DNA of 64,000 nt from Bowmanella denitrificans (GCF_002887595.1 NZ_PEBU01000003.1:372001-436000); one strand, 5' to 3'. Counted from the stretch's first letter, positions 17,131 to 27,786 are shown. Program-made: numbers and translations. Notes: generated by a model not told the origin, from the letters alone.

Positions 17131-18705
17131 TCACCAATGTCCTGCCATCGCCTGGTATTGGCGGCGTAACCTGGACCGCACCATGACCGCGATAATATTC
17201 AGGGTCATAACTACCAGTAGCAATAACAGACAAGAAGCAAACATCATTGAAGAACCGTGACCAATACTGTTGCTGTGAAATGCACCATCATAAATCAACA
17301 CACCAAGATGCATAAATTGCCGGTCCAGATGTAAGTAAGGAAATTCACCATCTAAAGGCAGAGTTGGCGCAAATTTTACCGCACCGACCAACAGCAACGG
17401 GGCCACTTCACCGGCGCCTCTGGCGATGGCCAGGATCACGCCGGTCATAATGCCAGGACTGGCCATAGGAATAACCGTACGCCACAGCGTTTCAAACTGA
17501 GTGGCGCCCAGGGCATAGCTGCCTTGCCGCAGGCTATTGGGCACTCTTCGAAGACCTTCTTCTGTTGCCACAATCACCACCGGCAGGGTTAACATGGCCA
17601 TGGTCAACGACGCCCAGAAAATGCCCGGCGCTCCAAATGTGGGCGCTGGCAAATGCTCACTGAAAAACAGCTTATCGATATTGCCACCGACCTGATAAAC
17701 AAAAAAACCCAGGCCAAATACCCCATAAACAATAGATGGCACTCCAGCCAGATTGTTTACACCAATTCGAATCAACGAAGTCAGCGAGTTTTCCGGTGCA
17801 TATTCATTCAGATAAATGGCTGCCATGACCCCAAGAGGCGTCACAATCAAGGTCATTAACAACACCATTACCACTGTGCCAAACAGGGCAGGAAAGACCC
17901 CACCAGCGCTGTTGGCGCGCTTAGGCGTATCGCTGACAAACTCCCATATATTGGACAAAAAGGTCGCAAATCGCTGCACCGCGGTTTGCTGGTTGATTTG
18001 CTGATACTTTTCCACTTCCCAGAGGGGTAGTGCATAAGACTGGCCTGAATCAAACAGCAGTTGCAATTCAAACTGGGCCATTTGGCTGCGACGGCTTTTA
18101 AGTTCCGCCATCAGCGCAGCGAATTCATCCTCCAACTTGACTCTGGCTGGCGCATCCACTTCAACGCCGCGTCGGTCGTACTCGGCCAGTAACTGGTGTA
18201 TGGCGGCTAATCTGCCCTGTTCAATGGCTGAAATTGCCGCCACCTCAACACTGACATCTTGCAGCACATTGGGCAGACGATTGATGTCCACTGCCTTACC
18301 TGCAAATGTCAAACCGTTCAGCCTGGCAAACAATCTATTGCCACTTCTTAGCTGAACATCAATTAAATCAGGCAATGCCAGCAAGGTTATAATCTGTTCT
18401 TGCCTGAGCAAATGCTGCTGGTCACTGAACTGATACAATTTTGCCTGGTTGAACAACCAACGTTTCTGGCCTCTCGTGGTGATAAAGTCCCGCGACAATA
18501 AGGTCGCAAACATCTGTTGTGGCTGATCTTGCTCATCCACATAACTCACCTGATACAACGGATTAGGCCAGAAATGTTGCATGCCTTTAACCAGCATGAT
18601 CCCTACCATGCCACACAGCAGCAACAGGATAATCGCCACCAATGCAGCCCCGCCGACTATAGGTAGGCCATCTTTTTGTCTGGCGAAAAAGCGGCGCTTA
18701 AACAC
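17131..18705 (-). CDS. pstA: PstA, phosphate ABC transporter permease (long form)
   Basis: The 524 residues are longer than E. coli PstA (about 296). An N-terminal membrane segment (18-40) is followed by an insert of about 220 hydrophilic residues, then the usual permease domain of six membrane segments. The domain carries the ABC permease loop motif ([22 protein letters not shown]). Such insertions are known in Shewanella and Vibrio relatives. The start is GTG at 18705, overlapping the pstC stop by 8 bp. Confidence 0.9.
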   Translation of the reverse strand: MFKRRFFARQKDGLPIVGGAALVAIILLLLCGMVGIMLVKGMQHFWPNPLYQVSYVDEQDQPQQMFATLLSRDFITTRGQKRWLFNQAKLYQFSDQQHLLRQEQIITLLALPDLIDVQLRSGNRLFARLNGLTFAGKAVDINRLPNVLQDVSVEVAAISAIEQGRLAAIHQLLAEYDRRGVEVDAPARVKLEDEFAALMAELKSRRSQMAQFELQLLFDSGQSYALPLWEVEKYQQINQQTAVQRFATFLSNIWEFVSDTPKRANSAGGVFPALFGTVVMVLLMTLIVTPLGVMAAIYLNEYAPENSLTSLIRIGVNNLAGVPSIVYGVFGLGFFVYQVGGNIDKLFFSEHLPAPTFGAPGIFWASLTMAMLTLPVVIVATEEGLRRVPNSLRQGSYALGATQFETLWRTVIPMASPGIMTGVILAIARGAGEVAPLLLVGAVKFAPTLPLDGEFPYLHLDRQFMHLGVLIYDGAFHSNSIGHGSSMMFASCLLLLLVVMTLNIIAVMVRSRLRRQYQAMAGHW

Positions 18706-20812
18706 TTTGATAATGCTTCCGTAGTCTGCCCCTTACCAATTCGGCCAGGGTATTGATAATAAAGGTAAAAACAAATAAAAGCAGAGCGGTAAAAAACAGC
18801 ACCCGATAGTGGATACTGTTGACCTCAGACTCGGGCAATTCAATGGCGATATTGGCGGTAAGAGACCGCATACCAGCAAACACATCCCAGTCTGCTACCG
18901 GCGTATTGCCGGTGACCATCAACACAATCATGGTTTCACCAAAGGCCCTGGAAAGCCCGAGAATAATGGAAGAAAAGATCCCCGGATAAGCGGCGACCAA
19001 TACTACCCGCCTCAAGGTTTGTGCTCTGGTGGCACCCAGCGCAAATGAAGCCTGACGCAGGTGCCCTGGTACCTCGTAAATGGCGTCTTCTGCCAGGGAG
19101 TAGATACTGGGTACAATTGCAATGCCCAGCGCCAGAGCCACCACCAGCGCGTTTTTACTGCTGTGATTGTCCTGTCCCGGGAACCAGCCTTGTGGCCATA
19201 ACCAGTCCTGCGCCACACCGCCCAGCACAAATGCCAGCCAAGCCAGAAAAAGCACCAGCGGTATCATCAGTAGCAATTCCCAGCCGGATTGCCAGCGCAG
19301 TGACATACCTCGGGATAACGGCTTTTGCACCAACGCCAGCAGCAGCAGGCTGATAGGTAAAAAAACCAGGAACAGCAGCATACCCAGCAGATAATCCTCA
19401 ACAATGGGAATTAACCAGATAGCGGCGATAAAGCCTATAACCACGGACGGTACGGCCTCAAGCAGCTCAATGCCGGGCTTCAACCAATTACGTAACCTGG
19501 CAGGCACAAAATAAGCGGTATAAATTGCTGCACCGACCGCCAGTGGAATCGCAATAATCAATGCCAACAAGGCCGCCTTCAAACTGCCAATCACCAGAGG
19601 GACAAGACTGTATTTGGCTTGACTGATGTCCTCCGCGGCAGAGGACTGCCAAACATAATCCGGCTCGGCATAACCTTCATACCAGACTTTTTGCCACAGG
19701 CTCTCAAAACTGACGATGGAACTGATATTGTCAATGCGCCATTGCTGCACGTCATGCTCATTCCAGTTGTAAAGTCGCGCATCAACCAGCCATATGCCCT
19801 TACTGTTTGCCACGCCCTGGTGTTTGGCCAGAACCTCACCGGTACTGCTTAAGAACAGCCACAGTTCACCCTGTTTGCCAAGCAATACACCTAAATCCTT
19901 TCCCTGCGCCATTTGCAGCGCCTGAACCTCAAATGGTTCAGCTAATGCATAAATTGGCCTGAACCGGAACTGGCCGGCATCATTGAAACCTGACCATTTT
20001 TCAACCCTGGCGTCGGCAAAACCCAGCAAAAACGCTTTGTCACCGGGAAAAGACAGCAGCTTTTGTACCGGCGCAGATAATGTAAGACTGTTACTTTGAG
20101 TCGGGCTGCTAAAGGTCAGTTGAGCAGCATTGGCCTGGACCGCCAAGGTCAACGACGGCAGCAACAACAAGTGCTCTGAGGCAGGCAATCTTTGTTTAAT
20201 TACCTGTCCGGCCTGCAGACGGGAAACCCAGTAAAGCTGCCAATGTGTCTGGCCGGGCACGGCAATACCCAACCAGTCTTCAGACAAGGCAACCTGCCAG
20301 GAATTTGCCGGTATTTTTTCCGGAAGATCGGGAAGATACAGCGACAGTTGTAGTTCACGTAACACCTGCTCACCGACACGGGTCAGGCGTTCCATCCGCA
20401 ACATACCTTCGCTGGTCAGCGTCGTCAGGTAACGTCCACCATGGTAGTGCAACGCTTTAACCTTGGTATGGCAGTCCAGTGGCAATTGTTTCAAAGGACT
20501 AAGCCCCGCCCCCTGCTCCGCCTGCACCTGAAAAAACGCCAACTGACAATCATTGCCCCGGGTTATCAGCGCCCGTTCCTGCTGAAGATCTTCCAGTAAC
20601 AGCACTTCTTGAGCCGGTAATTGCCAGACGGCTTTGGGAGTCAATGAGGGAGATAGAACCAGAGGAGCCGTCACGTATAACAAATGCCATATCAGCATGG
20701 CCAGGGTGACCAAAACAGTCAAACCACCAAAGGTAATAATTCGCGCCGCCAGCCGATCCCGGGTTAAACGGCCTCCCAGGCCTGGTGATGCTGTCTGAAA
20801 TTCTGCTTGCAC
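18698..20812 (-). CDS. pstC: PstC, phosphate ABC transporter permease (long form)
   Basis: The permease part (about the last 280 residues) has the loop motif ALGATRAQTLRRVVLVAAYPGI. Ahead of it is a membrane segment and a periplasmic insert of about 340 residues with repeated beta-like stretches. The start is uncertain. The frame is open up to a GTG at 21007, but that would overlap the promoter region of the divergent gene at 21019. GTG 20812 (704 residues) and ATG 20917 are alternatives, and none has a good ribosome-binding site. No pstS gene precedes it. Confidence 0.85.
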   Translation of the reverse strand: MQAEFQTASPGLGGRLTRDRLAARIITFGGLTVLVTLAMLIWHLLYVTAPLVLSPSLTPKAVWQLPAQEVLLLEDLQQERALITRGNDCQLAFFQVQAEQGAGLSPLKQLPLDCHTKVKALHYHGGRYLTTLTSEGMLRMERLTRVGEQVLRELQLSLYLPDLPEKIPANSWQVALSEDWLGIAVPGQTHWQLYWVSRLQAGQVIKQRLPASEHLLLLPSLTLAVQANAAQLTFSSPTQSNSLTLSAPVQKLLSFPGDKAFLLGFADARVEKWSGFNDAGQFRFRPIYALAEPFEVQALQMAQGKDLGVLLGKQGELWLFLSSTGEVLAKHQGVANSKGIWLVDARLYNWNEHDVQQWRIDNISSIVSFESLWQKVWYEGYAEPDYVWQSSAAEDISQAKYSLVPLVIGSLKAALLALIIAIPLAVGAAIYTAYFVPARLRNWLKPGIELLEAVPSVVIGFIAAIWLIPIVEDYLLGMLLFLVFLPISLLLLALVQKPLSRGMSLRWQSGWELLLMIPLVLFLAWLAFVLGGVAQDWLWPQGWFPGQDNHSSKNALVVALALGIAIVPSIYSLAEDAIYEVPGHLRQASFALGATRAQTLRRVVLVAAYPGIFSSIILGLSRAFGETMIVLMVTGNTPVADWDVFAGMRSLTANIAIELPESEVNSIHYRVLFFTALLLFVFTFIINTLAELVRGRLRKHYQSV

Positions 20813-21018
20813 AAAACAACCGGTCAATACTGAGCTGGCCACATTGTAAAGGCCACCTGAGCGAATTACTAACTGTTTGACCCTTGGCTGATTTGCGCCG
20901 CTTGCCGAGCCAAGCATTAAGCTGCTATTTATGTGAATTGGTATTATAGTTTGCTCATCCGGCGCACAAAGGTCCCCACCATGCGCCGTCCCGCCTTTAG
21001 GTTGCACAGGAGAATAAG

Positions 21019-21522
21019 ATGGAATCAGTAATTTTCACCCTGATTGGTAAAGATAAACCCGGCATTATGGAGGCAATATCCCGCACGGTCAGACAACTGG
21101 AGGGAAATTGGCTATCCAGTAACTTTGCCCATATGGCTGGCCTGTTTACCGGTTTTGTTCAGGTACAGTTACCTAAAGACAATGTGCAACCACTATTAAC
21201 TAAACTGGATGCGATGCCAGAGCTGAATATTCGTCTGGTGCAGGGTGATGCCCCAGCAGAAACCCAGACGCAACAGGTTAACCTGGAAATTATGGGTAAT
21301 GACAAACCTGGCATTGTGCAGGAATTAACCAGAGTGCTACATCAATTCAACCTGAACATTATCAAGTTCCAGTCCCATTGTGAGCCGGCCCCCAACTGGG
21401 GAGGAAATCTGTTTAAAGCCAATGTGGTGATCGAGATCCCACAAGACTTCGATACCGATCCACTCAGCGACGCACTGGAACAGATAGCCAATGATCTGAT
21501 AGTCGATATAGATTGGGAGTGA
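21019..21522 (+). CDS. GcvR-like double ACT-domain protein
   Basis: The 167 residues contain two ACT domains (residues 1-75, FTLIGKDKPGIMEAISRTV; and 88-165, LEIMGNDKPGIVQELTRVL). GcvR of E. coli has the same layout and controls the glycine cleavage system through GcvA, so this is probably a related amino-acid-responsive regulator. CAGGAG lies at the right distance from ATG 21019. The stop codon lies inside a heptanucleotide repeat. Confidence 0.85.
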   Translation: MESVIFTLIGKDKPGIMEAISRTVRQLEGNWLSSNFAHMAGLFTGFVQVQLPKDNVQPLLTKLDAMPELNIRLVQGDAPAETQTQQVNLEIMGNDKPGIVQELTRVLHQFNLNIIKFQSHCEPAPNWGGNLFKANVVIEIPQDFDTDPLSDALEQIANDLIVDIDWE

Positions 21523-21547
21523 GGAGTGAGGAGTGAGGAGTGAGGAG
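21517..21547. repeat. Heptanucleotide tandem repeat, four GAGTGAG units
   Basis: Four perfect GAGTGAG copies plus a partial unit start inside the last codons of the GcvR-like gene and extend into the spacer before ppk. The TGA stop is part of the first repeat unit. Confidence 0.9.
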
Positions 21548-21674
21548 CAAGATGCTGTTACCGTTTTAGCACAAAAGTGCTGATCGGCCTCCTCTCATCG
21601 TCATAAAAGCTTCATATTAACCGGCTGGCACTGTTGCTAGAATTTTGCGAATTTTCATCGCCGTAGCGAAAAAG

Positions 21675-23756
21675 ATGAACACCAATACCATTTACTATCC
21701 AAAGGAACTGAGCTGGCTGGCCTTTAACCAGCGGGTCTTGCAAGAAGCTGCAGATAAGCGTAACCCCATTGTTGAGCGTATCCGTTTTCTGGGCATTTAC
21801 TCTAACAATATGGACGAGTTTTACCGGGTCAGGGTGGCTGATGTAAAACGCCAGATCTACATTCACCTGAATGACCAGAATACCGAGGCCGCCCAGCAAA
21901 CCAAAGAACTGATGGATAAGATCCAGGAACGGGTGCTGGTCATGACCGATGACTTCGAGCGCATTCACGCCGAAGTGGTGGCGCGTCTGGCCAAGTACCA
22001 GATCTTTCTGATTGCTAAAGATGAGTTGGACGGCTACCAGACCCAGTGGCTGAAGAGTTATTTCCAGAACAAAATTCTGCGCTATATGGCACCGGTGCTG
22101 CTAAGCAACAAGGTGAAACTGGTCGACAGGCTTAATGATGCCGCCACTTACCTGTTTGTCGCCATTCGTAAGGAAGAGCAAAAAACTCAGTATGCCTTGC
22201 TGGAAGTGCCCACCGAATATATGTCGCGTTTTGTGCTGATTCCGCCGGAAAAGAGTCGTAAGAAAAAACATATCATCCTGCTCGACGATATTATCAACCT
22301 GTGTCTGGAACAGATATTCCGCGGCTTTATCGATTTCGACAGACTGGAAGCTTATTCATTTAAAATGACCCGTGACGCCGAATATCGCATCAACGATGAA
22401 ATTGATGAAAGTTACGTGGAGAAGATGTCGGAAAGTATGAAACAGCGCCTGATTGCCGAGCCGGTGCGTTTTGTCTACGACGGTGACATGCCAGCCGATA
22501 TGTTGGAGTTTCTGAAAAAACAGCTCAAAATCTCCAGTTACGACAGTCTGATTGCCAGTGGCGCCTATCGCAACTTTAAAGATTTTATCGGTTTCCCCAA
22601 TGTTGGTCGTGAATACCTGGAAAACCCGCCGCTGCCTGCTATTAATGCCAGGGAATTTGCCGATCACTACACGGTATTTGATGCTATCAGCAAACGCGAT
22701 ATTTTGCTGTACTACCCTTACCACAGGTTCCTGCATCTCACTGAATTTGTGCGCCAGGCAGCCTTTGACCCAAGCGTTAAGCATATTCGCCTGAATATCT
22801 ACCGGGTTGCCAGCAAGTCACGCATCGTCAACTCGCTGATAGACGCGGTAAACAACGGCAAACAGGTGACAGTGGTGGTGGAGCTGCGCGCTCGTTTTGA
22901 TGAAGAAAACAATATCGAATGGTCCAAGACCATGACCGACGCAGGAATAAAGGTGATTTTGGGCATTCCCACCTTAAAGATTCACTCCAAGCTTTGCGTT
23001 GTCAGCCGTGAAGAACATGGGCAGCTCGTCCATTATGCCCATTTTGGCACCGGTAACTTCAACGAAAAAACCGCCAAAATTTATACCGATTTCAGTCTGT
23101 TCACCCGCGATCAGGAACTGGCCCAGGAAGCGGTAGACGTGTTTGATTTTATTCAATACCCTTACCGTCGCTTCAAGTTCCATCATTTGCAGGTATCGCC
23201 GGTTAACGCGCGCACAAAAATCCAATTGTTAATCCGCCAGGAAGTGCAGAATGTCAAAGAAGGACACAAGGCCCAGATCCTGCTCAAGGTGAACAACCTG
23301 GTGGATATTCCACTGATTGATGATCTTTACCGCGCCAGCCAGGCCGGGGTAAAAATTCGCGCCATTGTGCGTGGCATGTGTTCACTGGTGCCAGGCGTCA
23401 AAGGCCTGAGTGAAAATATCTCGATTATCAGCGTAGTGGACAGGTTCCTTGAACACCCCAGGGTGATGGTATTTGAAAATGCCGGCGACCAGAAAGTGTT
23501 TATCTCCTCGGCCGACTGGATGACCCGCAATATGGATAACCGTATTGAGGTAGGTTGCCCGATTTTAGACCCGGTATTAAAGAAACGCGTCCTGGATATT
23601 CTGCACATTCAATTTAAAGACACCATTAAGGCCAGAGTGATAGATCAGGAACAAACCAACAAGTATGTGAGACGAGGCAACAGGAAAAAGTTGCGTTCCC
23701 AGGTAGAAATCTACGATTATCTGAAGGCTCTGGAAGTCGATAATAATAATCCATGA
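21675..23756 (+). CDS. ppk: Polyphosphate kinase 1
   Basis: The 693 residues show the PPK1 architecture. The N-domain (ELSWLAFNQRVLQEA) and head domain are followed by two phospholipase-D-like catalytic domains. The phospho-accepting His is in KIHSKLC at about residue 437 (E. coli H435), and FGTGNFNEKTAKIYTDFSLFT follows. It makes polyphosphate from ATP at the inner membrane. ATG 21675 is chosen over an in-frame TTG at 21645. Its stop overlaps the ppx start by 4 bp, so both ends of polyphosphate turnover are translationally coupled. Confidence 0.95.
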   Translation: MNTNTIYYPKELSWLAFNQRVLQEAADKRNPIVERIRFLGIYSNNMDEFYRVRVADVKRQIYIHLNDQNTEAAQQTKELMDKIQERVLVMTDDFERIHAEVVARLAKYQIFLIAKDELDGYQTQWLKSYFQNKILRYMAPVLLSNKVKLVDRLNDAATYLFVAIRKEEQKTQYALLEVPTEYMSRFVLIPPEKSRKKKHIILLDDIINLCLEQIFRGFIDFDRLEAYSFKMTRDAEYRINDEIDESYVEKMSESMKQRLIAEPVRFVYDGDMPADMLEFLKKQLKISSYDSLIASGAYRNFKDFIGFPNVGREYLENPPLPAINAREFADHYTVFDAISKRDILLYYPYHRFLHLTEFVRQAAFDPSVKHIRLNIYRVASKSRIVNSLIDAVNNGKQVTVVVELRARFDEENNIEWSKTMTDAGIKVILGIPTLKIHSKLCVVSREEHGQLVHYAHFGTGNFNEKTAKIYTDFSLFTRDQELAQEAVDVFDFIQYPYRRFKFHHLQVSPVNARTKIQLLIRQEVQNVKEGHKAQILLKVNNLVDIPLIDDLYRASQAGVKIRAIVRGMCSLVPGVKGLSENISIISVVDRFLEHPRVMVFENAGDQKVFISSADWMTRNMDNRIEVGCPILDPVLKKRVLDILHIQFKDTIKARVIDQEQTNKYVRRGNRKKLRSQVEIYDYLKALEVDNNNP

Positions 23757-25282
23757 ACCAATTAGCCAATGCCTTTTCCGACGTGGAGGCCAGAAACGTT
23801 ACCCATGTAGCAGCGCTGGATATGGGCTCAAACAGCTTTCATCTGGTGGTTGCCAGGATTAACGCCGGTAGTGTGCAAATCCTCTACAAAGTCAAACAAA
23901 GGGTCAGACTGGCGGACGGCCTGGACAAAGAAGGATACCTGGACCAGGCCGCCATCGACCGGGGCATTGCCACCTTGCAGCAATTCGCTGACAGCTTGCG
24001 GGGATTTAACCCCGATTCGGTGCGCATAGTGGCCACCCATACCCTGCGTAAGGCCCACAACGCCCGGGACTTTATTCGTGCCGCCCGCCAGGTATTACCT
24101 TATCCGGTGGAAATCATTTCCGGCGTCGAAGAAGCGCGTCTGATTTATCAGGGCGTTGCCCATACCACCGAAGATACCGGCCAGCGTCTGGTCATTGATA
24201 TCGGTGGTGGCAGTACCGAATTTGTGATTGGTAATGGCTTTAAACCGTTGTTAATGCGCAGCCTGCAGATGGGCTGCGTCAGTTTCACCCAGCATTATTT
24301 TAAAAATGGCGAGCTGAAAAGTAAGGCCTTTAACCGCGCCATCACTGCCGCCAAACAAGAGCTGGAGATGATTGACCGTAAATACCGGCAATTGGGCTGG
24401 GAAGTGTGTATCGGCACTTCTGGCACCATTAAAACCATCGTCAGTCTCGCTCAGGAGGTGAATCCCGAGCTAAAAGGCGCCATCGTCACCCGCCAAGAAC
24501 TGAAGAAACTGCAGGATGCCTGCGTCAAAGCAGAACATATGGATAAGCTTGGTTTTAAAGAGCTCAGCGATGACCGCCAGCCCATTTTTGCTGCTGGACT
24601 CGCCATACTTATCGCCATCTTCGAAAGCCTGGATATCCAGCAAATGGAGTTTTCTACGGCCGCCCTGCGTGAGGGGGTGATCTACGAAATGGAAGATCGC
24701 CTTGAACATCAGGACATACGTGAGCGCACCGCCGAAAGCCTGGCGGTACGTTATGATGTCGACACCGAGCAGGCCAGGCGGGTATTGGCCACAACCATGG
24801 CCCTGTATCAGCAACTGGCCGATGACTGGGAAATCCGCAGCGCCGAGCTACAAAGCCTGCTTGGCTGGTCAGCCTTGCTGCATGAGGTCGGATTACAGAT
24901 AAATTCCCGTGGCGTTCAGCGCCATTCCGGTTATATACTGCAAAACGCTGATTTACCGGGTTTTAATCAGGAGCAACAAGATTTGTTGGCCACCCTGGTT
25001 CGTTTTCATCGGAAGAAGATAAAAACGTCGGATTTTCCGGAATTTTCCCAGTACCGTGTCGAGCAGGTACAAAAGCTGGTTTGTATCTTGCAGCTCGGCG
25101 TACTGTTAAATATCAAACGTTTGGATGATTTTTTGCCCCAGATCAGGGCAAAAACCAAGCAAGATAAGTTAATACTGGAATTTGCCGACGACTGGTTGCA
25201 GAATGCGCCTCTGGTAGTGGCAGACTTGGAACTGCAAGCGGAGTACCTGCATGGTTGCGGGATCCGGCTGGTTGTGCGTTAA
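23753..25282 (+). CDS. ppx: Exopolyphosphatase (Ppx/GppA family)
   Basis: The 509 residues belong to the ASKHA fold: ALDMGSNSFHLVVARI (phosphate 1), VIDIGGGSTEFVIG (phosphate 2), ATHTLRKAHNA and ISGVEEARLIYQGV. A C-terminal HD-like helical domain follows (LLHEVGLQINSRGVQRHSGYIL). It degrades polyphosphate from the ends; related GppA acts on pppGpp. ATGA overlap with ppk supports Ppx over GppA. Confidence 0.92.
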   Translation: MNQLANAFSDVEARNVTHVAALDMGSNSFHLVVARINAGSVQILYKVKQRVRLADGLDKEGYLDQAAIDRGIATLQQFADSLRGFNPDSVRIVATHTLRKAHNARDFIRAARQVLPYPVEIISGVEEARLIYQGVAHTTEDTGQRLVIDIGGGSTEFVIGNGFKPLLMRSLQMGCVSFTQHYFKNGELKSKAFNRAITAAKQELEMIDRKYRQLGWEVCIGTSGTIKTIVSLAQEVNPELKGAIVTRQELKKLQDACVKAEHMDKLGFKELSDDRQPIFAAGLAILIAIFESLDIQQMEFSTAALREGVIYEMEDRLEHQDIRERTAESLAVRYDVDTEQARRVLATTMALYQQLADDWEIRSAELQSLLGWSALLHEVGLQINSRGVQRHSGYILQNADLPGFNQEQQDLLATLVRFHRKKIKTSDFPEFSQYRVEQVQKLVCILQLGVLLNIKRLDDFLPQIRAKTKQDKLILEFADDWLQNAPLVVADLELQAEYLHGCGIRLVVR

Positions 25283-25331
25283 TGGCATGCGCCGTTAATG
25301 AAAAATGTCATACCTGTCCGGCAGATTTGCA

Positions 25332-25357
25332 CCACTCGTGACACTTTGTACGAGTGG
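25332..25357. other. Inverted repeat downstream of ppx
   Basis: CCACTCGT / ACGAGTGG form an 8-bp stem with a 10-nt loop, and the outer TTGC / GCAA bases also pair with a bulge. No T-run follows, so it may be a weak terminator, an RNA-stability hairpin or an operator in the 228-bp region ahead of the HU gene. Confidence 0.35.
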
Positions 25358-25510
25358 CAAAGGTGTTAAAGACTGTGCCGATAGCCAGTTGAGGTATAAA
25401 AATGCTGACCTTGGGTCGCAAAGCTATACCTCACAGGCGTCGCCAATGAATTGGGTATGGAGTAGCTTATCTCCAGCCCACTATCAACATAAAACAAAAG
25501 GAAGCATCCA

Positions 25511-25783
25511 ATGAATAAAACTGATCTCATCAATGCAATTGCTGAGCGCGCCGACATCTCCAAAGCCTCTGCAGGCCGTGTTATTGACGCCTTCACTGGT
25601 GCAGTAACTGAAGCACTGTCCAGCGGTGACGAAGTGGCTATCCTGGGTTTCGGTACTTTCAAAGTATCTGAGCGTGCTGCCCGTACAGGCCGTAACCCTC
25701 AGACTGGTGCCACCATCAACATCGCAGCCTCCAAACTGCCTTCTTTCAAAGCCGGTAAAGCCCTGAAAGACGCTTGCAACTAA
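25511..25783 (+). CDS. HU-family nucleoid protein
   Basis: The 90 residues are the standard HU length, with [21 protein letters not shown] as the beta-arm/DNA-contact region and GKALKDA at the C-terminus. It bends and compacts DNA. The ending is closer to HU-alpha than to HU-beta, but I do not assign a subunit. AAGGAAG precedes ATG 25511, and a strong terminator follows. Confidence 0.95.
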   Translation: MNKTDLINAIAERADISKASAGRVIDAFTGAVTEALSSGDEVAILGFGTFKVSERAARTGRNPQTGATINIAASKLPSFKAGKALKDACN

Positions 25784-25793
25784 GCATTCTTGT

Positions 25794-25820
25794 GGACACG
25801 GCGTGCCGTGTCCTCCTTTT
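25794..25820 (+). terminator. Intrinsic terminator after HU gene
   Basis: A 9-bp perfect stem, GGACACGGC / GCCGTGTCC with loop GT, is followed by TCCTTTTCC. Confidence 0.85.
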
Positions 25821-25829
25821 CCATCCGTT

Positions 25830-27692
25830 TCATACCTTAAATCGATTAACCGACGCCTTCAAATTTGCCGCCTGCTCGGCCACCATATCGCTGGCCTCTT
25901 TGTTGTGAATAGATGCAGTGTTGACCTGTTCAGCCAAATCACGAATCTGAACCACATTTTTCCCTACCTCGGCAGCGACACAGGATTGCTCTTCAATGGC
26001 TGTTGCCACCTGAGTAGCCATTTCCATAATACTGTTTAAGTCACCGGTAATACGGGTTAGCAACTCCCCCACCGTACTGGCCCGCTCTGCCGCTTGTTGT
26101 CCTTTGCCGTGACTGCTGTCAACTGATTGCACAATCGCCTGGGTACGTTGCTGCAGGCTGCCTACCGTCTTGGTGATCTCTTCTGTACTTTGTTGTGTGC
26201 GGGTGGCCAGGCTGCGTACCTCATCGGCAACCACGGCAAACCCCCGGCCCTGTTCACCGGCTCGTGCCGCTTCAATGGCAGCATTCAAAGCCAGCAAATT
26301 GGTCTGTTCGGCAATCCCACGAATGACATCCAATACCGCCCCGATAACCTGGCTTTCTTTTTCCAGCTCCGCCACCGCACTGGCTGAGTCGGTCAGTTGA
26401 CTGGCCAGGTCACGGATTTGCGCGACACTTTGCTGTACTTCACTGGCACCGGTTGAAGCAAAATGACTGCTGTCTCTGGCCTTGCCAGCAGTATTTTCTG
26501 TGTTTGTGGCAATTTCATCTATGGTGTGGCTCATTTGCGTCACCGCCGTTGCCACCATATCGGTTTCCTGCAATTGGCTGCGCATGTCATTAGCGGTTTG
26601 CTCAGCGCTTTGTGCCAATTCGGTCGAAGCATCGTTAAGCATGCTGACCGAGCGATTAATGTCGACCACGACATTGCGAAAAGCTTCTACCAACAGGTTC
26701 AGATCGGCAGCCATGCTGGCCAGCTCATTACGTCCTTCTACTTTTAGCTGAAGAGTAAAGTCATTCTCGTTACGGATACGGTGCACGGTGTGGCTCACCG
26801 TCTGAATAGGGATAATAATACTGCGGGCAATAAGCCAGGCCAGGGTTGCGACCAAAATAGTGATCACAAGGGTCAAAAGGCTGACCAGCAGATTGTTGAA
26901 AGACATGGCCTGCTCAATCTCATCGCGGGTGCGCTGCATAACCGCATCCAGTACCTCCTCGGTGCTTTGAATGGTGTTACGCAAATTGCCGCGAATGCCA
27001 GACTTTTCGTCCAGCCCAATGGCTTGCTCTGCCTTAACCAGTTGCTCAAAACCCTGTGCATAGACGACAGACAATTCCTGCAGTGCTGTTTTACTGGCAT
27101 TGTCCAGATTACTCTGACCTATAGCATCCCGTAACTTAGTCAGATTGGCCTGAAAGTCCTGTAAATACTTCAAGTCCCGACGCAACATAAAGTCCTTCTC
27201 ATTACGTCGTAGTTGTAACATATTAACCAGTAATGCAGATTGGTCGGCGCGCTTAAGTTCCTGCTCAATGCCATGCACTGCTTTACGCAAAGCACCATAC
27301 AAACCATCTTCATGATCCAGGCCAATGGTTTTTTGTTGCTCCACCAACTCATGCATATTTTGCCCGTAAGCGGCAAAGGTATCCTTTAGCTGCATCAATT
27401 CTGTGTCTGGCAGGTCAAACTGCTGGTAATAGCGCTGCAAAGAGCGGGTCAGCGCCTGGACGTCCTGCAAGGTCAGATCAAAGCGTTCGATATATTTCAG
27501 ATCTTTTCTGGCCAGAAAGTCCTTCTCATGGCGTCTTAACATCAGCATACCAGTATTAAGTTGCTCGGCCTCGGCCTGTGCTTGTGCCAGCGTACTGAGC
27601 GTAGAAGAAGAATACCGGGATAAAATGAACATCAGCACGATAGCTACCAACACGATGGCGGCATTGCTGAATAATCGATTCTTGATGGTCAT
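25830..27692 (-). CDS. Methyl-accepting chemotaxis protein with HBM sensor domain
   Basis: The 620 residues start with a membrane segment (8-28), then a periplasmic helical domain of about 240 residues. It contains two related modules, LRRHEKDFLARKDLKYIERF and LRRNEKDFMLRRDLKYLQDF, the mark of HBM (helical bimodular) sensors such as McpS for organic acids. A second membrane segment (about 270-292), HAMP, and the cytoplasmic signalling hairpin ([20 protein letters not shown]) follow. It probably senses carboxylates; the ligand is not shown by the sequence. Confidence 0.93.
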   Translation of the reverse strand: MTIKNRLFSNAAIVLVAIVLMFILSRYSSSTLSTLAQAQAEAEQLNTGMLMLRRHEKDFLARKDLKYIERFDLTLQDVQALTRSLQRYYQQFDLPDTELMQLKDTFAAYGQNMHELVEQQKTIGLDHEDGLYGALRKAVHGIEQELKRADQSALLVNMLQLRRNEKDFMLRRDLKYLQDFQANLTKLRDAIGQSNLDNASKTALQELSVVYAQGFEQLVKAEQAIGLDEKSGIRGNLRNTIQSTEEVLDAVMQRTRDEIEQAMSFNNLLVSLLTLVITILVATLAWLIARSIIIPIQTVSHTVHRIRNENDFTLQLKVEGRNELASMAADLNLLVEAFRNVVVDINRSVSMLNDASTELAQSAEQTANDMRSQLQETDMVATAVTQMSHTIDEIATNTENTAGKARDSSHFASTGASEVQQSVAQIRDLASQLTDSASAVAELEKESQVIGAVLDVIRGIAEQTNLLALNAAIEAARAGEQGRGFAVVADEVRSLATRTQQSTEEITKTVGSLQQRTQAIVQSVDSSHGKGQQAAERASTVGELLTRITGDLNSIMEMATQVATAIEEQSCVAAEVGKNVVQIRDLAEQVNTASIHNKEASDMVAEQAANLKASVNRFKV

Positions 27693-27786
27693 AACAGCTT
27701 ACTCCTGCTATCTGTAGACAGTTCTTCTGACTGCACCGCGCCCCAAACACGCTGGCTTTGTGACAGGTGCCATACCCATAATGGGT

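Noticed and set aside
20813-21007. GTG start at 21007 for pstC
   Set aside because: It leaves only 11 bp to the divergent gene start and adds 65 residues unlike a permease N-terminus.
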